64,000 bases of DNA from Paenibacillus sophorae (GTDB taxonomy: Bacteria > Bacillota > Bacilli > Paenibacillales > Paenibacillaceae), in contig NZ_CP076607.1 of the NCBI RefSeq assembly GCF_018966525.1, forward strand, positions 186,001-250,000, given 5' to 3'. Positions 25,825 to 33,841 of the stretch are shown here, piece by piece. The notes below the pieces were generated by a model that saw only the letters and a program-made list of their open reading frames with translations, was not told the origin of the DNA and searched no databases. Each line of letters begins with the position of its first letter. Within the stretch, counting starts at the first letter, position 1. The translations under genes and the position numbers were made by a program.

Positions 25825-25850
25825 CATTAGCCGATGCACCCCCTTTCCCG
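25825..25850 (-). promoter_or_regulatory. Second, upstream in-frame ribosome-binding site and ATG of the SLH gene
   Basis: AAAGGGGGTG lies 9 bases before ATG 25827, which is in frame with the main start at 25755 and has no stop between. The main start has its own GGAGGAG. Use of the first start would add 24 residues before the signal peptide. Confidence 0.55.
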
Positions 25851-25952
25851 AGTTGAGCAAATTAAGTATAAATGATGTCTGTGACGGGTATCACAGAAAC
25901 TGGTAAATAAATTCAAGGCATGACAACACTAGATTCCTAATTCTACCTTAGT

Positions 25953-25981
25953 ATTATACAATGTGCCTAAAGTCACGTAAA
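25953..25981 (-). promoter_or_regulatory. Sigma-A-type promoter of the SLH gene
   Basis: Minus strand: TTTACG (25976-25981), 17 bp spacer, perfect TATAAT (25953-25958). It gives a leader of about 120 nt to the first start and about 190 nt to the second. Confidence 0.55.
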
Positions 25982-26333
25982 GCTAATTTTTCCAATCGGT
26001 CTAACTAGCTTTACAGCCATCCAAATTTCCACTGTTCAATGGCTCTACATCTTTAACGCGAGAGTTTCGTAAAAGTTGCGGTTCGCCCAAAAATAATTTA
26101 GAAAGTTTATTTCCCGTCTCCTACCAATAGATGAACCATCTGTATGTATTTGTAACGATTGTTAAACTTGGACGGCTACGGCAATCAGTATATCACGGGT
26201 TCCGTTCCGTGGTCATTAAGTAATATTTTCTTCTAAAATATTCAAACACTATTTAAGCTCAATCCGATCCAGCTTCTAGATGTTTATTATAGTAAAAAGA
26301 GCGCCGAAGCCGGCACCCTAGTCATCACCAAAG
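25982..26333. other. Intergenic stretch upstream of the SLH promoter
   Basis: About 350 bp, AT-rich, with no credible gene on either strand. It lies between the promoter of the SLH gene and the stop of the small gene at 26334. I see no strong terminator for that gene and no recognisable operator. Confidence 0.5.
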
Positions 26334-26675
26334 TTATCTGATCTTCATGGAAAGCTGGATAAGCTCCTGTCGCTTCTCCGGGCTGGAATTCACGTTATTA
26401 TACAAGACGTCAATCGCGTCGCGATTCTCCCGATAGGTCTTCTCGTGCTTAATCGTAGAATGGGACCAGTCGATCAGCGCATTTTCCGCAATAACAAGCT
26501 CATTGTATGCATCATGGAATCCGGTCGCTTGAACCAGTTCCTCCATGACCTCCTGAGTTATTTCCTGCAGGGCGCGCTTCGCTGTAATCTCCTTTTCCAT
26601 TACTTTTGCTGTATTCTCAAACTTGTTCTTAGCTTTCATGTAATCGAGCTGAGCTTTTGATAAAATCGGTTTCAT
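26334..26675 (-). CDS. Small helical protein of unknown function
   Basis: 113 residues, charged, almost entirely helical with coiled-coil character (KAKNKFENTAKVMEKEITAKRALQEITQEVMEEL). No signal peptide and no membrane segment. GAAGGAG precedes the ATG. It stands between the two large SLH genes. I do not recognise a family; the codon pattern, ribosome site and lack of overlap support a real gene. Confidence 0.75.
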   Translation of the reverse strand: MKPILSKAQLDYMKAKNKFENTAKVMEKEITAKRALQEITQEVMEELVQATGFHDAYNELVIAENALIDWSHSTIKHEKTYRENRDAIDVLYNNVNSSPEKRQELIQLSMKIR

Positions 26676-26779
26676 CTAGCGTTCTCCTTCTTGCTTGAGT
26701 GTGTTCTTACATCTTCTTACGTCATTGTATCGTAAAGTACGCCACATTTCAAAGAATTGTAATTGGAAACTGCATAACA

Positions 26780-26814
26780 GAAGCCCCCTCCCCAAATCGG
26801 GGAACGGGGGCTTC
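26780..26814 (-). terminator. Probable terminator after the C-terminal SLH gene
   Basis: A strong GC-rich stem GAAGCCCCC / GGGGGCTTC about 35 bp past the stop, but the downstream T-tract is weak (TGTTATG). It may act on both strands or work poorly. Confidence 0.55.
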
Positions 26815-26846
26815 CTTCACTCCGAACGCAGCCGGATAGTCGCAGC

Positions 26847-29800
26847 TTATAATTTTTTCATTTTGACCATCATGCGCTGAGCCATAACCGCTCCGTCGGC
26901 CCGGGTGAATTTCGCCTGCGGGTCAAAGCGGTATGTCACCTTATTCTGTCCGGCTACCAGTTTATTGGCAATACCAGAAACAATGCCCGCCTTGTACACC
27001 GCCAAAATGGATGGAATAGAATAAGAAGACTCAATGGAACCCGTGTCCGTGAACAGCTTCAGTAAGGCCGCGCTATCCTTGTCTACGGTACCCAACTTGA
27101 GATTCATAGCTCTTGCAATCATTACTGTCGCATCCTCTCGGGATAGCGTGGAATTAGGCGAGAAGAGTCTCGGCGCCGTACCTTTGATAATTCCTTTGCG
27201 AACAGCTGTTTCAATATAGCGGTAATCCCAGTGGTAGTCGCTGTATTTCACTACATCAGAGAAAGTTAATTTATCGGGCTCATAGTCCAACTGAGTGCCC
27301 ATAATCTTGACCAGCATCGTCGCAAATTCTCCACGGGTGATATTTTCATAAACACCGAACTCACTGGAATCCTTTGCATTCATAATCCCTTTAGCCATCA
27401 TGGTCTCAAGTTCACTGCGCGCGTACGGATGTGAAACAATATCATCGTAGCTGTAGCGGAGATTCATGACTGCATAATAGCCAAAACCGTCAAAGGTTGC
27501 AGTAATTGTCTTGCTGCTTGTATTAATCTTTCCGCCCATGTTATACCAGGTGCCGTCAACGTTTTTCCAGACGGAAATGTTTGAGGTGGCAGCATTGGCC
27601 AAATTTGAATCATACTTTAACGTAATGGTTCCCTGCTGAGTCGGCTCAAGCCATTTCCCCATGTGACCGAGGTAAAATTCATTCCCAGTCTTGTACGGGT
27701 GTGAGGAAATCACGGTATCGTAATCATTAATAGAAGTGTTGGTCACAAAATAGCCCGGATCGATCCAATATAGGTTAGACGCGTAACCGTAATGCAGCTT
27801 GGGAGTCAGATAAGTAGTCGCCAACGAATTGGCGCTAACCTCTTTGAGCTTGCCATCTTGAAAATTACCGCTGCTATCGGTTTCCCCCACAGGATTATAC
27901 TGCTTGACAGTTCGTCCATCCTGCTTATCAGCAATACCCAACAAAATATATTGATCATTAAAGAGATTGATTTGACGTGTATTGGTTGTCCCTGGCGCCG
28001 GTGTCGCATCCCGCAGCAGCGTACCTTTCGGGAAGTTAAGCGTTACTGCGTTCTGGAATGCGCTCAGTTTGCCCGATCCATTCAGAGCAGTTTTGAGCTG
28101 CGCTCCTTGGAGAACTTCATCTGAATAAGTAACACTGAACGAGCCGTTTGTTTTTTGGGTGCCGGTAGTAATCGTAAACTTAATCGTATTTAGACCTTTT
28201 TTCAAGCCCTTTAATTCAGTACGGAAAATATCACGCTCGCCTTTGACCATTGCCGTCTTGCCTATTACAATGCTGTCTGCACCTTCGGCTTGAATGCTGA
28301 CATCAAGGAAATTCTGCTTAATAACACTTTCATTCGGGAGCTTGGGCGACAAAATGCTGTAGGGCGGTACTTCACGCGTAATTTGCAGCGTCTGAGATAC
28401 CGTCGAAGTTTGCAGACGTGCGGTTACTGTGATGGTTCTCAGACCGGTTGTCGGAAGACTCTGACCCCGGAGTGTAAATGTTCCGCCCTGATTCGTATTA
28501 GGTACTAACAGGTTTACTGTTGAAGGAGCATATGTCCAACTTGAGCCATTCCAATTCGCTACAGCTTTCTGCGCACCATCCACCATAATGATAACCTGAT
28601 CGGCATTGCTTGTTACAAACTGGATATCAGCGCTTATCTGATTGGTCGTGTATTGAAGATCGGCCGTCTTTACAAACAACTGATCCGGATCGCTTGTCTG
28701 ATTCAGCGGAAGCGGAACAAGTCCCGCCAGAGATGGTAAATTATCCGGGAACAGATACACGGTTACGCTTGTGGATACCGGCACACCGTTAGCCGTACCA
28801 GTAACAGTGATTTTGTTAGGTCCGGAAACGAGTTGGTTGCCGGATGTGCCGAAGCTAAACTTGTTAGCAGAAACATTCATGGGCAGAGTGCTGGTCGACC
28901 CGTTAATCGTAATCTTAGCTGATCCCAAATCCCCTGTAGGAAAATTGACCAGTTGTCCTGTTACAGCTGTGAAATCACCACTGTTCTTGAACACCTGATT
29001 ATTATAAAGATTCGTTAACTCAATGTACGGAGCGGATATATAATTAATTGTAAAAGTCTTGGAATCAACTATTGTACTTCCGCTCTTAAGATCAATATGA
29101 AGCGTCTGTTCTCCTGTCGGCAGACCGTTGATTTGATATACTCTGTAGCCATCAGAGGTTACATAGGAATTGGTGCTGAACGCGGAGCTCGTGACCGGGC
29201 TTCCATTCTGATAAGTTGTAATTGAAAGGTTACTTAATGTGGTCCCATCGGTCTTGCTGGTCTTAACCAGCAGCCACAGCGGAAGTTGAAACAAACTGGA
29301 ATTATCACTAAACGCTCCGGAAGACATATAGGTAACGGTGGTTCCACTTACACTAGGACTATAAATCTGCTGTATATCCTTAATATAGGCGGTCGCCGCG
29401 TCACGGAAATCGAATTTGACCGGTGTAATGCTTTTGCCGTCATAGGTGCCATTAAAAATGATAGTATATGCGCCGTTGACTGAAAGAGCCGGAACATCGG
29501 CAGCCGAGATATAATCAAAGGTAATAAAGCTTCCTGTTGACGATGTCTTTGTTACAGTCGCAGTCGCCCCGGACACCACATCATTACCAGTGGTTGTATT
29601 GCGAATGGTATAGGTTAAGGTCGTTAGATTCGGAACACTGGAGCTGTCAGGCACTTTAAACGTAACGGAGCCGCTCAGTTTTCCGCTTGCAGCCGTTACC
29701 ACATTGCCAGTGTCCACCGCTGCGCTGCCAATCTTCGTATTATGCGGCGTACCCGACCCAACCGGGGCATATATAACATCTCGGGTAACAGAATAGGTTC

Positions 29801-30449
29801 GTGTGCCTCCATCCGTCGTAGACACAAAGGTCAGCTTGTTAAGCCCCACCGAAAGAGGATAATCAGCGATAACAAAAGTAGTGCTGCCCCCGTTGTACAT
29901 TTTAGAGGAGTTAATCATTACCTCAGAAGCGTTTGGCGCTTCAAGTGTCAGCGTCAGCCCTGAAGTGTTAACTATGGTCGGTTGACCCTCACTTAGCAGC
30001 GTGCCGTCCGGCAGTGCAATATTATAAATTGCCGGTACGTTGGAGAAATTGACAAAGGCCTCGCCGCTGGCAAGACTGCCGTCCGAAGTTACACCGTATA
30101 TCGTAATGCGGTTAAGTCCTTGGCTCAGCTTGACGTTTGGGAACGTAAAATATTTTTCATTTGTGATATTCGGCTTGACATCTGTGCCGCTCGCACCGGG
30201 AACTTCCGTTCCATTCACAATACTGTCTACCTTATAATAGATACTGTCCGGGGATACGCCATTGAATGTACCCTCGACATCAACCTCGCCTGTGTTTACG
30301 ATTGTCGGAGAGCTTTGACTCGTACTGAACTTGGTAAAGGTAAAATATTGCCCCGCCGCGGCATAAGCCGCTCCTGTTGCCGAAAGAGTCGACAGCAAGA
30401 TTACAACCGCTAAAATGAAACTGCCCATCGACCTGATTCTGTTTTTCAC
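26847..30449 (-). CDS. Large S-layer-like protein with C-terminal SLH domains
   Basis: 1200 residues with a GTG start and GGGAGG upstream. Signal peptide (about 1-31, ends AAYAAA), many beta-sandwich repeats of about 90-100 residues (VTGTANGVPVSTSVTV, GLNRITIYG, GLNKLTFV patterns) and three SLH repeats in the last 175 residues (TRGEFATMLVKIMG, SREDATVMIARAMN, TRADGAVMAQRMM). SLH is C-terminal here and N-terminal in the neighbour, so both are probably anchored to the same wall polymer in opposite orientation. Role as adhesin or second surface-layer protein is not determined. Confidence 0.92.
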   Translation of the reverse strand: MKNRIRSMGSFILAVVILLSTLSATGAAYAAAGQYFTFTKFSTSQSSPTIVNTGEVDVEGTFNGVSPDSIYYKVDSIVNGTEVPGASGTDVKPNITNEKYFTFPNVKLSQGLNRITIYGVTSDGSLASGEAFVNFSNVPAIYNIALPDGTLLSEGQPTIVNTSGLTLTLEAPNASEVMINSSKMYNGGSTTFVIADYPLSVGLNKLTFVSTTDGGTRTYSVTRDVIYAPVGSGTPHNTKIGSAAVDTGNVVTAASGKLSGSVTFKVPDSSSVPNLTTLTYTIRNTTTGNDVVSGATATVTKTSSTGSFITFDYISAADVPALSVNGAYTIIFNGTYDGKSITPVKFDFRDAATAYIKDIQQIYSPSVSGTTVTYMSSGAFSDNSSLFQLPLWLLVKTSKTDGTTLSNLSITTYQNGSPVTSSAFSTNSYVTSDGYRVYQINGLPTGEQTLHIDLKSGSTIVDSKTFTINYISAPYIELTNLYNNQVFKNSGDFTAVTGQLVNFPTGDLGSAKITINGSTSTLPMNVSANKFSFGTSGNQLVSGPNKITVTGTANGVPVSTSVTVYLFPDNLPSLAGLVPLPLNQTSDPDQLFVKTADLQYTTNQISADIQFVTSNADQVIIMVDGAQKAVANWNGSSWTYAPSTVNLLVPNTNQGGTFTLRGQSLPTTGLRTITVTARLQTSTVSQTLQITREVPPYSILSPKLPNESVIKQNFLDVSIQAEGADSIVIGKTAMVKGERDIFRTELKGLKKGLNTIKFTITTGTQKTNGSFSVTYSDEVLQGAQLKTALNGSGKLSAFQNAVTLNFPKGTLLRDATPAPGTTNTRQINLFNDQYILLGIADKQDGRTVKQYNPVGETDSSGNFQDGKLKEVSANSLATTYLTPKLHYGYASNLYWIDPGYFVTNTSINDYDTVISSHPYKTGNEFYLGHMGKWLEPTQQGTITLKYDSNLANAATSNISVWKNVDGTWYNMGGKINTSSKTITATFDGFGYYAVMNLRYSYDDIVSHPYARSELETMMAKGIMNAKDSSEFGVYENITRGEFATMLVKIMGTQLDYEPDKLTFSDVVKYSDYHWDYRYIETAVRKGIIKGTAPRLFSPNSTLSREDATVMIARAMNLKLGTVDKDSAALLKLFTDTGSIESSYSIPSILAVYKAGIVSGIANKLVAGQNKVTYRFDPQAKFTRADGAVMAQRMMVKMKKL

Positions 30450-30573
30450 GTAAGAAACCTCCCACTGCTATTTTAATTTTCGATCCAGGAAGTGACACTT
30501 CCGCGCATAGTCCATCCTCTTACTTTTTATCGGCGATTCTCAATCTAATAATTAGCAAATAATTAGCAAAAAT

Positions 30574-30601
30574 AAAAAAACCTCATTCAAATGAATGAGG
30601 T
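30574..30601 (-). terminator. Intrinsic terminator after tagO
   Basis: A perfect hairpin (ACCTCATTC / GAATGAGGT) followed on the minus strand by seven T residues. Confidence 0.9.
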
Positions 30602-30644
30602 CTGTAAAATAATATATTCATAAACCACGCTGCAGTTCCGAAAA

Positions 30645-31772
30645 TCAGGATTTCGATCCCTTCTCCGCGCTCACTTTCATGAACACCCGGGAAAGGAAAC
30701 TCAACAGCGGTTTTTTGGTTTGCCCAACCAAGCCGATAACCTCGGCGCCGATCTGCAGGACGAAGAGCATGACGCAAATGACTACGAAAGTAACCCAATT
30801 CGCTTCATACAGAGCGGATGAAGATTGAATGACGGCCAAAATACCGAAAAAGGCAGCAATTCCGTATATGATAAGCACCGTCTGCCGATGGCTGAATCCA
30901 AGCTCGCGGAGACAGTGATGGAGATGACCTTTGTCCGGAGCAAAAATCGGTTTCTTCTGCAGCTTGCGGCGGACAATCGCGAAGAACGTGTCCGAAAGCG
31001 GCACACCGATAATAAGCAGCGGAGTAATAAAGGAAACCACAGCAATCTGCTTAAACCCGAGCAGCGCCAGCAGCGCCAGACAGAATCCGAGGAACAGAGA
31101 ACCCGCGTCACCCATAAAGATCTTGGCTGGATGAAAGTTGAAAAAGAGGAATCCCACAATACAGCCGAGAAGCAACAAGCAAAGCATCGCAACCATTACA
31201 TTTCCCATCAAAAAGGCCATCGTTGCAATAGTAGCTATAGCAATACCTGAAACGCCGGCAGCCAGCCCGTCCAATCCGTCGATTAAATTAACAGCATTCG
31301 TTACGCCGACAATCCAGAAAATCGTAAGCGGTACGGCGATCCAGCTCTCCAGCGAAGAATACGTATTATTGAAAGGAATATTCACAAAGTCCACGGTAAT
31401 ATTAAAGCCGAATACTACGATACAGGCGGCGGCAATTTGACCGAGCAGCTTTATTTTGGCCGATAGCTCAAATTTGTCGTCAAGGCTGCCGAGAAGCACA
31501 ATAAGTCCGCCGCCGCTAAGCAGCGCCTTAATGAAATTAACATCCCGTGCGGAGAAATCGTAAGGAACAAACGGCGATATGACAAGCAGTCCTAACACAA
31601 ACGCCAGAAAAATGCCCAGACCTCCAAGGCGCGGCATAATTCTCGTGTGCACTTTGCGGGCATTCGGCACATCCGTCGCCCCTATGGCCAAAGCGAACTT
31701 CTTGACTAGAGGCGTCAAGCATAGTGCAAGTCCCATGCAAACGATAAATCCGGCGATGTATATGATTAACAT
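30645..31772 (-). CDS. tagO: Undecaprenyl-phosphate GlcNAc-1-phosphate transferase (TagO/WecA family)
   Basis: 375 residues, about 10-11 membrane segments. It starts lipid-linked synthesis of wall teichoic acid or secondary wall polymer by moving GlcNAc-1-P to undecaprenyl phosphate. Catalytic motifs: SLDDKFELS, NLIDGLDGLAAG and MGDAGSLFLGF. A TTG at 31784 directly touches GGGGG, so ATG 31772 is preferred. It has its own promoter (31808-31837) and terminator. Neighbours tagA and csaB fit a common wall-polymer pathway. Confidence 0.94.
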   Translation of the reverse strand: MLIIYIAGFIVCMGLALCLTPLVKKFALAIGATDVPNARKVHTRIMPRLGGLGIFLAFVLGLLVISPFVPYDFSARDVNFIKALLSGGGLIVLLGSLDDKFELSAKIKLLGQIAAACIVVFGFNITVDFVNIPFNNTYSSLESWIAVPLTIFWIVGVTNAVNLIDGLDGLAAGVSGIAIATIATMAFLMGNVMVAMLCLLLLGCIVGFLFFNFHPAKIFMGDAGSLFLGFCLALLALLGFKQIAVVSFITPLLIIGVPLSDTFFAIVRRKLQKKPIFAPDKGHLHHCLRELGFSHRQTVLIIYGIAAFFGILAVIQSSSALYEANWVTFVVICVMLFVLQIGAEVIGLVGQTKKPLLSFLSRVFMKVSAEKGSKS

Positions 31773-31807
31773 TGGTTCAGTCAACCCCCATTTCTCTACC
31801 GCATTGA

Positions 31808-31837
31808 ATTATACTCTGTTCCAAAAACAAATTCCAA
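31808..31837 (-). promoter_or_regulatory. Sigma-A-type promoter of tagO
   Basis: TTGGAA (31832-31837), 18 bp spacer and a perfect TATAAT (31808-31813) on the minus strand. Confidence 0.6.
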
Positions 31838-31885
31838 TTCCGTTTTCAGGCGATTTTTGATATATATTCGGGGAAAAACCGCGTT

Positions 31886-32644
31886 TTATCTATTATTTGT
31901 TACTCTATCTTTCTCCCGTATCACTTTTACTGCGAATTTCGGGAGCGCAAGCATTCTTTTGTACCTCGTTGGTTCTTTGAGAAGACGGTAAAACCATTCC
32001 AAACGGAGTTTTTGGAATGCTAGTGGCGCACGCTTCGTTCTGCCGGAAATGACATCAAAGCTTCCACCGACCCCCATCATGACCGGAATTGCCAAACGTG
32101 ATTTATGCTTCGCAATCCAAGGTTCTTGGGTATCCGCGCCGCGGGCGACAAATAAAAGGTCGGGCTCCGTTTCCAAAATCCCGTTGATGACCTCTTCATC
32201 CTCCGCCGGACCGAAAAATCCGTCACGAAATCCGGCGATGATCAATCCCGGATATTGCTTTTGCAGCTTGCTTGCCGTTTCCTGAATCACTTCAGGGGTT
32301 GAGCCAAGCAGATACACTCTCCAGTGATAGCTTTCTCCAACTCTCATCAATTCATGTAACAGATCGAACCCGGCCACCCGCTCCTTGACGGGATTCCCGC
32401 CGCGTTCGGCCGCCCAAACCACTCCTGTCCCGTCGGGAACAACAAGCTCTGCGGCGGTCATAATATTCATATAATTTGGATTTTCCAAAGCGGTCATTAC
32501 CATGATCGGATTCGCCGTAATCACCTGATGCGGCGTCCTGGAACGAACGGCTTCAATTAAATAGGAGACGGTTTCCTTCATATCCATTTTGGACACCGGT
32601 ATACCGAAAATTGTTACCGTAGGCAAAGCGCCTGCGTCTTTCAC
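31886..32644 (-). CDS. tagA: WecG/TagA/CpsF-family glycosyltransferase
   Basis: 252 residues. Family motifs include TANPIMVMTALENPNYMNIM, PDGTGVVWAAE and PEVIQETASKLQKQYP. TagA adds ManNAc to the GlcNAc-PP-lipid made by TagO. GTG start with GGGTGATC upstream, 6 bp after csaB. The sugar actually used here cannot be told from sequence. wecB (54132), which makes UDP-ManNAc, is in the same window. Confidence 0.92.
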   Translation of the reverse strand: MKDAGALPTVTIFGIPVSKMDMKETVSYLIEAVRSRTPHQVITANPIMVMTALENPNYMNIMTAAELVVPDGTGVVWAAERGGNPVKERVAGFDLLHELMRVGESYHWRVYLLGSTPEVIQETASKLQKQYPGLIIAGFRDGFFGPAEDEEVINGILETEPDLLFVARGADTQEPWIAKHKSRLAIPVMMGVGGSFDVISGRTKRAPLAFQKLRLEWFYRLLKEPTRYKRMLALPKFAVKVIREKDRVTNNR

Positions 32645-32650
32645 TATAGA

Positions 32651-33841
32651 TCACCCTTTATGGCGTAAATATTCAATAATTTGCCGAGCGGGAGCTTCCG
32701 CTTCGAGGATTAATGAATCAATCAGCGTTTCCTTTTCCCGCCGCCAGACGTCCCCATCCTTTAAGAGCCGGACTATTTCCCCACAGAGGGCTGCACTGTC
32801 CAAGGAAGCCGTTGTGCCGACAGGAAGGCAGTTGATACGGTCTAAAAAATGGTCAATCTTCGGATCATAGGATATCCCGATCAGAGGCACGCGGCGTCCT
32901 GCGGCGTAAATCAGACTGTGCAGCCGCATTCCGAGCAGTACGCCGCATGCTCCAACTTCCCTCAGCATCTTCTGCGGATGGTCGGCTTCTTCACAAAGGC
33001 TCACGGCGCTTCCGGTAGCAGCGATGTCGCCGCCGAGCCTGTCCATACAATACTGCGACGCTTCCGTGTCGGAGGGAAGATGGAACGGCAGAAACCTCAG
33101 ATGCACCGGAAAGGTTCGGCAGACCTGCCGCAAACCCTCTACGATGGCATCCAGCTCCCGGCGGTCCTTCTCCCAATATCGTACAGAGATGCCGACAACC
33201 GGAAGCTCCGGACTTACAGAACTTGAATTAGCGGCAGAGGCCGGTTCAGCATCATGCACTTTGGCAGCTTGTCCCATCAAGGAGCTGTGGGAAGCCATTT
33301 CTTCCGGCAGGATTAGACCCATCACAGGATCGGGCACGACCTGCACATCAGACGGGCGAAGCCCCATAGTCATAAGCAGCTGCCTGGATTGTTCGTCACG
33401 CACGGATACGTAGGCGCATTTGCGGAATACCGATTTGATCACGGGATGGAACCATCTCCGCTGCACCGGTCCAATTCCTTGCGCATATACGAATGTCGGC
33501 TTTCCCATCCATTGGGCCAGCTTGATAATGCCGAGATAATACGGAATGGACTTACCGCTTGTTACATCCTGCAGCAGGCTTCCTCCTCCGCTGATTAGCC
33601 CAGCGCTCTCGCCTATGGCGCGGCGAACCTCGGCCAGCTTCATACGGTGCACGGCTTCGACGCCGTAGGTGGCTGAGGTCCATTCGGGATCGATGGACAG
33701 CACTACCGGTTCAATGGAAATGCCTGCCGAATCGGACTGGCGCTTCAGAGCATTAAGAATCGATTGAAGCACCGCTTCATCGCCACTGTTGCGGAAGCCG
33801 TAGTAACCGGATAACACTATTTTTTGAGCAGGGGCGACCAT
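32651..33841 (-). CDS. csaB: Polysaccharide pyruvyl transferase CsaB
   Basis: 396 residues. The start VLSGYYGFRNSGDEAVLQSI and the later GMRLHSLIYAAGRRVPLIGISYD are characteristic. CsaB puts pyruvate ketals on the secondary wall polymer, the ligand of SLH domains, so it is needed for anchoring the two SLH proteins nearby. The frame is open to 33871; ATG 33841 gives the usual N-terminus just before KIVLSGYYG. It overlaps the upstream membrane-protein gene by 25 bp, so the two are co-translated. Confidence 0.94.
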   Translation of the reverse strand: MVAPAQKIVLSGYYGFRNSGDEAVLQSILNALKRQSDSAGISIEPVVLSIDPEWTSATYGVEAVHRMKLAEVRRAIGESAGLISGGGSLLQDVTSGKSIPYYLGIIKLAQWMGKPTFVYAQGIGPVQRRWFHPVIKSVFRKCAYVSVRDEQSRQLLMTMGLRPSDVQVVPDPVMGLILPEEMASHSSLMGQAAKVHDAEPASAANSSSVSPELPVVGISVRYWEKDRRELDAIVEGLRQVCRTFPVHLRFLPFHLPSDTEASQYCMDRLGGDIAATGSAVSLCEEADHPQKMLREVGACGVLLGMRLHSLIYAAGRRVPLIGISYDPKIDHFLDRINCLPVGTTASLDSAALCGEIVRLLKDGDVWRREKETLIDSLILEAEAPARQIIEYLRHKG

